Both the position numbers and the translations under genes were made by a program. Of a stretch of DNA of 64,000 nt, positions 18,901 to 26,402 are shown piece by piece. Where the stretch lies: NCBI GenBank assembly GCA_026184775.1, contig JANCYW010000003.1, positions 1 to 64,000 on the forward strand, in the 5' to 3' direction. Source of the stretch: Cyanidium caldarium (lineage: Eukaryota > Rhodophyta > Bangiophyceae > Cyanidiales > Cyanidiaceae). The notes under the pieces are model-generated. The model searched no databases. It was not told the DNA's origin and saw only the letters and a list, made by a program, of their open reading frames with translations. The stretch's first letter is position 1. Each line of letters starts with the position of its first letter.

Positions 18901-19574
18901 CGCTGTGCCTGCTTGCTCACCAGCAGCGCATGCAGCCGCTCGCGCTCCTGCTTGTCGGCCGGGCGAATCACGCTGGACAGCATCGCCGCCAGGTTGTTCT
19001 GGTATGGCGTCTCCAGCACTTGTTCGGCGAACGTCGACAGCTCACGCCGAAAACGGTCGTTGCGCACGATGGACAGGCGTCGCAGGGCGATTTCGTTAGA
19101 GCGCGAGCGCCGCAACCGCTCCTCCAGCGGCCGCAACGTCACCCCCGATAAATTCGCCTCCAGCAGATACAGATTGCCGTCGTCTTTGCGCACCACCACG
19201 CCCACGTGATCCCAGCGCGAGTTGGACAGCGCCTTGGAGACGCCGCAGATGGCCGCACCCAACGGCGCCATGGCCATGCAGCGCCGGTTAAACAGCACCA
19301 AGTCGCCCGCGTCGACGCCCGCCGGTGTCAGCGCGGCGGGATCTCGCTGATGCAAGTGCGCCGGCGTTTTGGGCGGCTGCTGGCCGTCCCGTACCGCCGC
19401 CGCGGGCGCCGACAGGCGGTTATGCCCCTTGTCCTCCAGCGGCGGCTTGGCGGACGCCGCCACCGAACTCTCCGCAGCGCCCGATTCCGGAAGTTTCCCG
19501 TCCGGCCGACGCTGCGCCTCATGGGCCACCGGCGTCGACTGGCGCAGGCCCATGCCTCCAGCAGGCCACCCCAC
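15957..19574 (-). CDS. Fusion: permuted NlpC/P60-like domain + two cNMP-binding domains + EF-hand-like region + SLC25 carrier
   Basis: One uninterrupted 1205-codon frame. Residues about 85-320 resemble the circularly permuted papain fold (YiiX/DUF830): GDLVLFNRR, a candidate catalytic His123 in WDHVGVV and Cys286 in FCSEL, with a long coiled insertion between. Residues about 405-520 and 535-645 are cyclic-nucleotide-binding domains. The second keeps the phosphate-binding cassette (FGELSL...PRGATV); the first has lost its Glu and Arg. Residues about 720-850 resemble the aralar/citrin EF-hand region, with one plausible loop (DRENTGLVGMQE). Residues about 905-1190 form a complete mitochondrial carrier with three signatures, PLDRLK, PLDLIR and PLDTCR, closest in pattern to SCaMC ATP-Mg/Pi or CoA carriers. 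Predicted role: solute carrier of the inner mitochondrial membrane gated by Ca2+ and a cyclic nucleotide. The papain-like head is unexplained. An internal Met (residue 375) could start a shorter form. Confidence 0.88.
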   Translation of the reverse strand: MGWPAGGMGLRQSTPVAHEAQRRPDGKLPESGAAESSVAASAKPPLEDKGHNRLSAPAAAVRDGQQPPKTPAHLHQRDPAALTPAGVDAGDLVLFNRRCMAMAPLGAAICGVSKALSNSRWDHVGVVVRKDDGNLYLLEANLSGVTLRPLEERLRRSRSNEIALRRLSIVRNDRFRRELSTFAEQVLETPYQNNLAAMLSSVIRPADKQERERLHALLVSKQAQRAEVERELRDAALTAFQRRSLLEERKYLLRSEEKIAEQLRRQLAAAKGTLFEGTNDLSRVFCSELVAAAYQRLGLLGAYPPADSYSPKDFSTEQMNPPALHLLNNARLSREEFIRKLPDGGVVSARRQRHGGAPTDEHAGAAGARVDSTAMADDGFPSLDEIPEWPRGESREIVRDALKRSPIFAALSDEYTRNHLIKSFRPVIVEAGDYVFHQGDYGDAFYVVERGVLDRFMSKDGQEALLVSTVGPRNSFGLTALFFNAAGRSSTVRARERSLLWRLDRATFERFALDFGDTTHIQSAADQRQLRAALKKHFLFSRLDRIGPQELDCFFTVTFRPGETVFEQGEEGDNFYIVKRGELERWIHKPNQIPKLSGTLQTGDSFGELSLMYNAPRGATVRARTEVELWAINAESFHRLHLGGGAVYLQRIFEQYASVRRPKRTEGNNTNGGSGPQEYEVFMTPSDFLRFAKADALAESPQEYQRLCTLLLRLVSNNSNRARPGSASAAMLAAKDDTDALIDFWEFVRFDLVLNQPDAESQIAFRLCDRENTGLVGMQEFQEMFLEYASGDAAIEAMVEDGSPLLRQLFGKHGTRKLNFREFTAATEGVLPPQFVSDIQKLKRHMLQHAAQFTLGADEDHDPMLASGSSVAGRPGQPLGRTTPWSASLGHVLSVAVAGAVSRTAVAPLDRLKVLMQTERAVNAARSGASAAPRRVYSGVFRGLQQMVRQDGWRGMFRGNGANVLRIMPATVIQAASVALVRRHLDSATDAGDATWVHSRVWDAVFIAGLGGIAAATATYPLDLIRARLTVQHRSESEAYRGVWQGLQVVRRQERWRGVYRGLLPSVLGVFPYVGINFAVYEALRPVAPKRNDGSGQPTAGGIIFCGFVASTLGQLAAYPLDTCRLRMQVDGGRGGGFWRLLRQTVREEGVRTLYRGLVPNILKAWPTVATSYYAFELVRDPLTQFCAALQTRWQTVSPVSARGS

Positions 19575-20044
19575 GCCGCAGCGTCAGGGGATCAGCGGTT
19601 TCCGCGCGGCCGTAAGCGTCACCACCGCGCATTCAACCGACAGACGCCAACAGCGGCCTCCAAAACGCCCAACTGTGTGGACGGAGGCGGTGAGAGGTGC
19701 GTCGCCGCACGCGCCCGTCCCCGCCTACGTACGCAGATCTGCCTCCCGCGGACGCCACCCCCGCAGCCACAAGAGTGGATAACAGGAAGAGGCGGTGTGA
19801 AAATCAGACTGCCCACACAACCCCCTACCTCTGCTTTCAGCAGTTGAGATGCCGATGGCCTTGACGCAACCCACCCCCGTTCGTGCCTCTCCCGGGCACC
19901 CCCGCCAGCGCCCGTCGGCGATCTGCGGCGCGCCAGACACCGCCGCCGCCGTTGCCGGGCGACATCGGGGTCGGTTTGCTGACCCGCACAAGTCAGAGCA
20001 TCACACGTACTGGCAGACGCGCCTCTGCATCATCTCGTACTGAA
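19575..20044. other. Divergent intergenic region
   Basis: 470 bp between the start of the carrier fusion (minus) and the glycine-rich membrane protein (plus). Open frames run through it but encode only Arg/Pro-rich peptide. I see no RNA gene or repeat; it presumably holds both promoters. Confidence 0.5.
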
Positions 20045-20704
20045 ATGGCCTCAGAGAGTCCACCGGCTGTGGCAGAGCCCATGCTCCGCTTGCCACAGCT
20101 GCCGGAAAAGTACCGCTTCCTGGCGGACCCGCACTTTTACGCGCGCACCTTTGTGTGCGTCGGGCCCGTGTGTCTCGCGTCGGGTGTGGGATTCGGGCTG
20201 GGATTCGGGTGTGGCGCGGGTATCGGCCAGGGATGGATGCCGGTGACCATGAGCACGTCGGCGGGCGGTGGCGGTGTGGGCGGCGGCGGGGACGCGCTGG
20301 CGTCGTTGCCGCTCGGCTCGATGCTATCGGGCATACCCGGCGGCTACTATGTGTTGGACTTGTTGCGGAACGTGTTGCGGAGGTTTCCTGGGGCGCGGCC
20401 GGGGCTGGGCTGCGGCGTAGGGCTCGGCTACGGCGTCGGCATCGGGTTGCGATATGGGCGCGGAGGCGGTCTGGGCGGTCGCACCCACCGGCGGTTCGGG
20501 GCGGCGCCGGCCGCCGCCCCCGCGGCGTATCCGCAGAGCGGTGCAGGCGTGGCCGCGCCGGCCGATCCGGCCATGTCGCGTCGGGTGAACGAGATGGAGC
20601 GGCGGCTGGGCGTGCTCGAGGAGCGGCTCAACACCCAGATCCGCCTGTTCGAGCTCGAACGGCGCATGTCCGAGGTGGAGCGCCTGCACAGCAAGAAAAA
20701 GTGA
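20045..20704 (+). CDS. Glycine-rich membrane protein with C-terminal coiled coil
   Basis: A 219-residue protein. After a short soluble start (KYRFLADPHFYARTF) it has two hydrophobic glycine-zipper segments. The first is GVGFGLGFGCGAGIGQGW (about 46-60). The second is GLGCGVGLGYGVGIGLRYG (about 120-138). Regular small-residue spacing suggests tightly packed transmembrane helices. The last 40 residues (MERRLGVLEERLNTQIRLFE onward) form a charged coiled coil ending in Lys. Similar double glycine-rich segments occur in plant proteins annotated as cadmium-induced membrane proteins, but I cannot name an orthologue. The ATG at 20045 is preceded by an in-frame open stretch without conserved features. 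Converges on the sulfotransferase-like gene with 105 bp between stops. Confidence 0.65.
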   Translation: MASESPPAVAEPMLRLPQLPEKYRFLADPHFYARTFVCVGPVCLASGVGFGLGFGCGAGIGQGWMPVTMSTSAGGGGVGGGGDALASLPLGSMLSGIPGGYYVLDLLRNVLRRFPGARPGLGCGVGLGYGVGIGLRYGRGGGLGGRTHRRFGAAPAAAPAAYPQSGAGVAAPADPAMSRRVNEMERRLGVLEERLNTQIRLFELERRMSEVERLHSKKK

Positions 20705-20809
20705 GGCGCCGGGGTCAGAGTGCGCGATGATAGCACTCGCCGAAGCTACCACCGCCCATCCACTACCGTTTACCCTGCGGCACCCCCACTGACTCGACTC
20801 GCCTCCCAC

Positions 20810-21754
20810 TCATCCTCGCAGCGATTCGGCGTGCGGCCCGAAACCTTCCCACAGGAAGCGGCGCTTGTCGAAAAAGTCCGCCAAGACGTGCGGCAGCTGT
20901 GCACACATAGACGCCGGCAACTTGCACTGCTGCCCGCCAATGGCCGCCCAGCTGCGCACGCGTCCCTGCATGAGTTGGTGGCGCGCCAGAGCGGCCGTCA
21001 CATTCAGGCGAGAGCGGCCCGCGCCGCAGTACCGGCTGGTGCGCAGCAGCGAGCGGAACGTGTCCGCGTAGCGTTGCGGCTCGCGCACCCAGCGGTCGTA
21101 GTCGATGACCGTCAACAAGGGCGTCGGAAACGCCTCCAGCTGCTTGCTCAAATAGAGCAGACTCTCCTCGATCACCCGCGCCTGCAGTAGTGGATCTCGC
21201 AGGCCGGTGTGGGTGATGGCGTGCGCCGCGCAGGCCAGCGGGTCGCGCCACAGCGCCACCACCCGCACGTCCACCACCCCGCGCTCGTGCAGCTCCAGCA
21301 GCGTCTCTAAATCGACCCGCCGCGCCGGCTCCCGCTCTCGCGTCGGCAACGGGTACGCGCTGTGTGCGTCCAGAATAACCGCGGGCGCCCCGCGGCCCGT
21401 GCCCAACAGGCGCTCGTCCCGCAGCGCCAGCTCCAGCGACGTGCCAAACAACTTGCCGTAGGTGGCTCTCGGATCCGGCCCGCCGTCCAAGTGCAAGCTG
21501 CCGTCGTCCACCTCACGATCCACACACGGCTCCAGCAGCTCCCGAATGACCTCGTGTCCGGCGCCCTCCACGCCCGCCAAGAATATGTACAGCGGGCGGT
21601 CGGTGCGGTGCGCCTGCCACGCCGGAGCCAGCGCCTGTGCAGACCCGGAGACGTGCGATAACGACAAACCGAATAGGAGCGCCAGCGCCAGAGGCCATAC
21701 TCCTCGCTGCCATGGTGAGTGCCGTCCGTCTCGACGGCTCATGCGTGATCCCAC
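20810..21754 (-). CDS. Sulfotransferase-like, secretory-pathway P-loop protein
   Basis: A 314-residue protein with an N-terminal signal anchor (WPLALALLFGLSLSHVSG, about 20-37), suggesting a type II Golgi or secreted protein. Next comes a P-loop-like segment, LYIFLAGVEGAGHEVIRELL, resembling the 5'-PAPS-binding loop of carbohydrate sulfotransferases. Downstream VVALWRDPLACAAHAITH resembles the family's second motif, in which an Arg-Asp-Pro precedes the 3'-phosphate-binding region. YDRWVREPQRYADTF also fits the fold. Such enzymes sulfate cell-wall or matrix polysaccharides, which red algae make in quantity. The assignment is by motif order, not clear orthology. An internal ATG five codons in is an alternative start. 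Confidence 0.6.
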   Translation of the reverse strand: MGSRMSRRDGRHSPWQRGVWPLALALLFGLSLSHVSGSAQALAPAWQAHRTDRPLYIFLAGVEGAGHEVIRELLEPCVDREVDDGSLHLDGGPDPRATYGKLFGTSLELALRDERLLGTGRGAPAVILDAHSAYPLPTREREPARRVDLETLLELHERGVVDVRVVALWRDPLACAAHAITHTGLRDPLLQARVIEESLLYLSKQLEAFPTPLLTVIDYDRWVREPQRYADTFRSLLRTSRYCGAGRSRLNVTAALARHQLMQGRVRSWAAIGGQQCKLPASMCAQLPHVLADFFDKRRFLWEGFGPHAESLRG

Positions 21755-21955
21755 AGCGGTCGTCTCTGTCGGGAATGTGGTCGTGACCCAGCGACAAGGA
21801 GAACGCTCGCCAGCGGACAGGGCGCGTCAAAAGTAGACGACGGGATGGTCCGTCCTATCGAGGCTTTCGGGTATTGTGTACTTTACTTATCGACAAGCAC
21901 CAGCACCATCTGCACAGCGCGACCACCGTCAGCGGGTCGTCCGACTAGGGCACGC

Positions 21956-22660
21956 TCACCCGGAAGGTGCACCGTTGTCGTCGTTGTGCTCTTGACGCGG
22001 TTCGCGCGGCGCCGCATGCCACGCCCGCTCCAGCACGAACACGTCGCTGTCCACGCGCATCACCTCCAGCCAGTCCTCGATGCGGTGCCCGGACTCCTTG
22101 CCCGTCATTTGTAGCAGATCGGCGTACCAGCCGAGGTTGTCCGCGATGAGGTGACGCGCGCAGCACCCTGCACAGGTGACGAGCACCACACCGTGGTAGT
22201 AAGCCTGCCGGCTGAACGTCTTCTGCATGCGTGTCTCGCACCGCTTGCAGGTGAAGGCGATGGCCATCTTGTCGGACCCGACCTGGCGCGGAAAGCGCAC
22301 TCGCATTTCGGTCACACGGTCGTCAGCCAGTTCGCGCCGCCGCGCCTCCTCGGTAGGTGGCAGCCGAGGGGTGCCGAGGTCCGACGCAGAGGCACCGGAC
22401 GAGTCGGGTGTCGCGTCCGCGTCGGAATCATCGGAATCCGCCGCCAACGCTCGCGAAAGAAAGGCAGGAGGGTGTCGCGCCCGGCGATGATGAGGAGGAG
22501 GAGGAGGAGGTCGTCCACCGAGTCGTCGTCGCGTCCGGGCGGCGACGGGAGAGCGAGTGCGACCGACGTTGAACGAGGAGAGCAGCGCGTTCGTGTGGTG
22601 GCGCTGTGCGATTCCGGCGCCAAATGTTCCGGCGGCAAACGCAGGTGGCGGCGACGGCAT
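21956..22660 (-). CDS. ZIM17: Zim17/Tim15/DNLZ zinc-finger Hsp70 escort protein
   Basis: A 234-residue precursor with a DNL-type zinc finger. The segment from MAIAFTCKRCETRMQKTFSR to TCAGC gives two CxxC pairs about 25 residues apart. HLIADNLGWY contains the Asp-Asn-Leu signature that names the family. These proteins keep mitochondrial (or plastid) Hsp70 soluble and active. The first 100 residues are Ala/Arg/Pro-rich with few acidic residues until a Ser/Asp-rich linker, consistent with an organelle presequence; which organelle cannot be decided. I chose the ATG at 22660, though the frame is open upstream. Divergently placed next to the heat-shock factor gene, which fits a shared chaperone theme. 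Confidence 0.9.
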   Translation of the reverse strand: MPSPPPAFAAGTFGAGIAQRHHTNALLSSFNVGRTRSPVAARTRRRLGGRPPPPPPHHRRARHPPAFLSRALAADSDDSDADATPDSSGASASDLGTPRLPPTEEARRRELADDRVTEMRVRFPRQVGSDKMAIAFTCKRCETRMQKTFSRQAYYHGVVLVTCAGCCARHLIADNLGWYADLLQMTGKESGHRIEDWLEVMRVDSDVFVLERAWHAAPREPRQEHNDDNGAPSG

Positions 22661-23013
22661 GGTGCGTTTCGGTCCGTGCGACGTGTTCGGAGCGGTGAGC
22701 GCAGTCGAACGGCACCGTCGTAATCGTCGGCCGGCCAGTCGTTCGCTCGTGAACTGAACCGCCCGCGAGCTTTCCACAAGTTTCCACGTTCTTCCCAATG
22801 TTCGTTTTGGAATCCTTCGGGAGCTTCCGCGAGCTTCCAGAGCGGTTCTCTGACTCGCGTTTTCCGTTTCTCTCCTTTGAACTTGGCCGCACCCGAACGC
22901 CGCCTCTCTCGCTCCGTCCACTGCGTCAGGCGAGGCGGTCGCGTGCAACCACTGTCATTACTCTTGACGTCGGTCGCGGGTTCTCATCCGTGAGCAGCAC
23001 TCTTCTTTCCTCC
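22661..23013. promoter_or_regulatory. Divergent promoter region between Zim17 and the heat-shock factor
   Basis: Contains clusters of TTTCC/GGAAT and a 10-bp direct repeat (GAGCTTCCGC, GAGCTTCCAG at 22821-22840). These resemble parts of heat-shock elements, but the GAA/TTC half-sites are spaced by 1 or 3 bases rather than the canonical 2. An in-frame ATG at 22798 could extend the HSF protein through this region. Confidence 0.35.
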
Positions 23014-24264
23014 ATGCGCCGCACGGTTGCCGCGGCAGCCACAGCGCCGTCGCGCGCAGCTGCGGCCAACAAGCCGCCGGCGTCGCTCATCAACGAAAGC
23101 GGCGGCAGAAGTGCGCGTCGGGCGAACGCGACGGCGGACGACAGCTCGGAGACGACACCGCCTTCCGGTGACGAGTTGACCGGCGTCGCGACGCCCTGGC
23201 CGCCCGCACTGCGCTCCCACGCACGGGTGAGCCCGTTTGTGTTTCGACTGTTCGAGCTGGTGTCCGAACCCGACACCAGCCACATTTGTCGCTGGAACGA
23301 ACAGGGCGACGCATTCGAGGTGGCCGACGAGACGCGTTTCGCGACCGAGGTTCTGCCGCGCTACTTCAAGCACCACAACATCTCCAGCTTTGTGCGACAG
23401 CTGAGCACGTACGGCTTTCGCAAGTCGTGGCGGGGCAAGTTCGAGTACAGCCATCCTTTCTTTCTGCGCGACCGGCAGGACCTGCTGGTACACATTCCGC
23501 GCAAGACACGTCGCAAGAGTGCCACCGCCGGTGCCATCTCGGCCTCGGTGGTGGGCAACGTGCTGGATCCGTCGCTGGCGCTGTATGAACGACGCGGCGC
23601 CAAGCGCAGCGGCTCGCCGGATGTCGATTTGGTCAGCATGTTGGGCGCGGACCGATCACAGCGATTGCGCACCGAGAACCTGCTGGCGATGACCGGCGTC
23701 GACAGTGCTGCAGCGGCGCCTGCAGAGGCCGGCGTCCGGGCGCCGGCAACGGCGGCAACACGAACATCCGGCGCGGCGGCCGAGCTGACGGCGACGGAGC
23801 CGCTGGATAGTGTGGCGGCGGCGGCGTGCCTGCCGACGGTGCTGCGGGAATACGTCGGCGAACACATATCCACGCGAGCCGCACGGGATGCGACCACGCA
23901 ACTGATTGTGAAGCACGACCTGCAGTTGGCGCAGATCGCAGCGCGACTGCTGCAGCTGACCGAGCAGATGCGCGATCTGGTGCAGGTGGTGCAGGCGTGC
24001 CGCCCGCGTGACCCGCCGCCGCGGACCACCGCAGGGGGTGGCGGTGGTGCCAGGGCGGCCGCCACAGCGGGCGGAGCGTCGCCGCCGTCGCGGAGCGCTC
24101 TTGGCGCGGCGATTGTGAGGGGACACGACGGTCATGGCGAGCGCGACAACGCGCCTCACGCCTCTGCGGAGGACAATTTGGCTTTAAGTACCCATGAACT
24201 TGCTTCACGCTCCATCCAACTCCAAGATGCCCAGGCTTTTCGACCCGGGTCGCCCAGTTGGTAA
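23014..24264 (+). CDS. HSF: Heat-shock transcription factor (HSF)
   Basis: A 416-residue protein with a complete HSF DNA-binding domain (about 70-165): SPFVFRLFELVSEPDTSHIC, RWNEQGDAFEV, then LPRYFKHHNISSFVRQLSTY plus GFRK, the invariant recognition helix, and FSHPFF-like YSHPFFLRDRQDLL. A second helical block (about 285-330; LIVKHDLQLAQIAARLLQLT) is the likely trimerisation coiled coil. Ala- and Gly-rich linkers separate the parts. HSFs activate chaperone genes on heat stress. The ATG at 23014 is preferred; an upstream in-frame ATG at 22798 would add 72 residues. The last 36 codons (after 24156) lie antisense to the decayed remnant and look non-conserved, so the true ancestral C-terminus may be shorter. 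Confidence 0.92.
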   Translation: MRRTVAAAATAPSRAAAANKPPASLINESGGRSARRANATADDSSETTPPSGDELTGVATPWPPALRSHARVSPFVFRLFELVSEPDTSHICRWNEQGDAFEVADETRFATEVLPRYFKHHNISSFVRQLSTYGFRKSWRGKFEYSHPFFLRDRQDLLVHIPRKTRRKSATAGAISASVVGNVLDPSLALYERRGAKRSGSPDVDLVSMLGADRSQRLRTENLLAMTGVDSAAAAPAEAGVRAPATAATRTSGAAAELTATEPLDSVAAAACLPTVLREYVGEHISTRAARDATTQLIVKHDLQLAQIAARLLQLTEQMRDLVQVVQACRPRDPPPRTTAGGGGGARAAATAGGASPPSRSALGAAIVRGHDGHGERDNAPHASAEDNLALSTHELASRSIQLQDAQAFRPGSPSW

Positions 24265-25555
24265 ATCAACAGGCGGGCGCCAAGTACCGGGACCAACCAG
24301 TCCAATCGGTCGTGTGCATTGGGCTCGAACGTCACCGCGACCGCATAAAACGCCTCGGGCGGCGGTTGGCCTCTCAACAATCTTCGAATCGACAACGACG
24401 CCATACAATAGCCAGCATTCTCATCCCGGAGCATCAGAGTGCCCTCCGACGGTGGGACGACGTCCGATGCGCCATCCGAGGGGTCTCTCCATCCAATATG
24501 CCCTGGCGGATGACAGCTGGCGCAGTTGAGCAGGCCTCGAGCGACATGGCCGTTCCTGTCTCTCACCGGTCGCATACGCGGCAAGCACCCAGGATGCAGC
24601 ACCGTGGTGCCAAACGCATCCTCCTCCACCAGAGCCGTGGGTGCGCACGTCCACAGCGCCGCATCTGCCGGGCGCGGCGGCGATCGCCATGCGCGTGCCC
24701 ACGGTGAGCACGACGATATGCTCGCCGCGGTCGCTCGACTTGAAGCGCGCGCTGCCGGTGGCGACAAAGTGCGGAGCCCGATGCCCGGTGGTCTCGTTCC
24801 GCGCCGGGGCATTGCCGCCCTGGTCGGCGACGACCTCGGCCGGCGCCGAAATGACATCATGCTGCCTCGCCCGCATCTGAGTGCGGCTCCAAATCGGCAG
24901 GCCGCTGCTCCAACACCTCCAGTTCCCGCACCGCGCGCACCGCGTTCAACAACGGAAACACGGTCGTGTTGTCCTCAACAGCCGCTTTCTCCGGCGCCAT
25001 CCGGCGGACCAGCTCCAGCGCGTCCCGCTTGAACAGACGCGTCCTCTCCGTCGACCTCACCTCATGGTCGTTCCTGAGTGCCGCGCGCTCGTGCGCCTGC
25101 TCGGGATTGACGCGGCTCACCTCCATATGGCCCGGATCCGGCACCGTGGTGTGGTTCGGTCATCTCCCCATCATCGGCACGCCGTACAGCGCGATGCGCA
25201 GCTCTTCCGCCGCCGGTTGCCGGAAAAAGCCCGCGCGGAAGAGACCCTTCTCCAGCGCCGTCCTGATGCGCATCAACTTGACCCTCCATGGCCGTCCGTT
25301 GGGCATGGTGTACACCACGTGCTCCTGGCGCCCCGTGTCGGCCATCTTCGCCTCGGGCAGGCGCAGTGCCTCGCGGATGGCGCACGCCATCACCTGGTCG
25401 GACAGCGGCACCTTGACGTTGTTGCGGCCGCTGGTCCTGTACCGTTTCGCCTGGTCGCCGATGGTATGATTCCATACATCGTCGCGAACGCTCGTCACTA
25501 CGCTCTCCAGAGCGCAGCGGCCGTGCCATCTCCTACGCGCGAGTGCCGGCCACAT
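24156..25555 (-). pseudogene. Decayed coding remnant, family not recognised
   Basis: Several minus-strand stretches look protein-like, for example LSDQVMACAIREALRLPEA, PHFVATGSARF and LLVPVLGARLLIYQL-type strand patterns near 24300. The opposite strand shows the His/Arg/Gln-rich shadow typical of antisense to coding DNA. The coding signal is interrupted in several places, and no intact gene can be defined. I cannot identify the family; it could be an old host gene or an acquired element. Its 3' end overlaps the HSF tail antisense. Confidence 0.45.
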
Positions 25556-26402
25556 ACTGATTGCCGCGCCCGCTGAACACTTGCTCGAAGGACGTTAGCC
25601 CCGTCCGCCGCTGGAGGCGCCGCGCGCCCGGCATAGGGCACCAACGTCCGGGTGCGCTCAGCCCGTGCCGGGCGAGTCTATACACGACGCGCCCCGAACA
25701 CGTCGGCGGCTGGGCGAAGAGGTGGGCAGCCAAAGCGGTGGACCAGCTACACGGAGGTACGCTCGCGGAGTCGAGGACGAGAAATTCGTCCGCTGCTCAT
25801 CGCCTGAAAATGACGAAGGCGCACCATGAACTCGCCTGGTGACTGCCAACTATCGATAACGATGAATTATGCGCCGTGCGCAACACGGGACACCATGGAC
25901 ACGTCGAGGACAAAGCCCCCGGCGTGGTTGCGGCTCTCCGACAGGCAGGCGGATTCGCGTCGATCGACAGTTGTCCGGGCACTGACCCGGTTCCGAACAC
26001 ACACCCACGCACCCATCTGGCACAGCGCGCGATCACCTCGACGAGGTCGACGCGGGTCGTTCGGTTGTGTGTGTGTGTGTGTAGAAGGCCGAGCGGAGCG
26101 GCCACGTCGAGTTGCAGCAGGTCGGTGAAAACACACTCGGGCCACACACACACACATCGGTGCATTTGGGAGCACGCAAGGACACGCGAACACTCGACAG
26201 GAACTGCGGTTGACGTTCCTGTCCGTGTTGCCTCTGTTCTCTGGTGTACCGCGGGACGTCTGGGGAGCGCGGTCGGCGCGGAGGAGTCGCGGCTGCCGTT
26301 GGGTTGGCTGGAGCGGAGTCGCACGGCGGCGTCCTTTGTCCTCAGCGGTGACGTGGGTGTGTGTGTGTGTGTGTGTGCCTATGCATAGTCCACGCACCCG
26401 TT
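25556..26402. other. Gene-free stretch with TG/CA microsatellites
   Basis: No supportable gene. Dinucleotide runs: TG at 26066-26082, CA at 26143-26156 and GT at 26356-26377, the last ending 25 bp before the start of the RING E3 gene. Remaining open frames are compositionally biased. The first part (to about 25850) may still belong to the decayed remnant. Confidence 0.5.

Noticed and set aside
22741-22850. Heat-shock elements between Zim17 and HSF
   Set aside because: GAA/TTC-like half-sites are present but their spacing is 1 or 3 bases, not the 2 required for a canonical alternating array.
24881-25576. 231-codon + frame rich in His, Arg and Gln
   Set aside because: Typical antisense shadow of the minus-strand coding remnant; no domain of its own.
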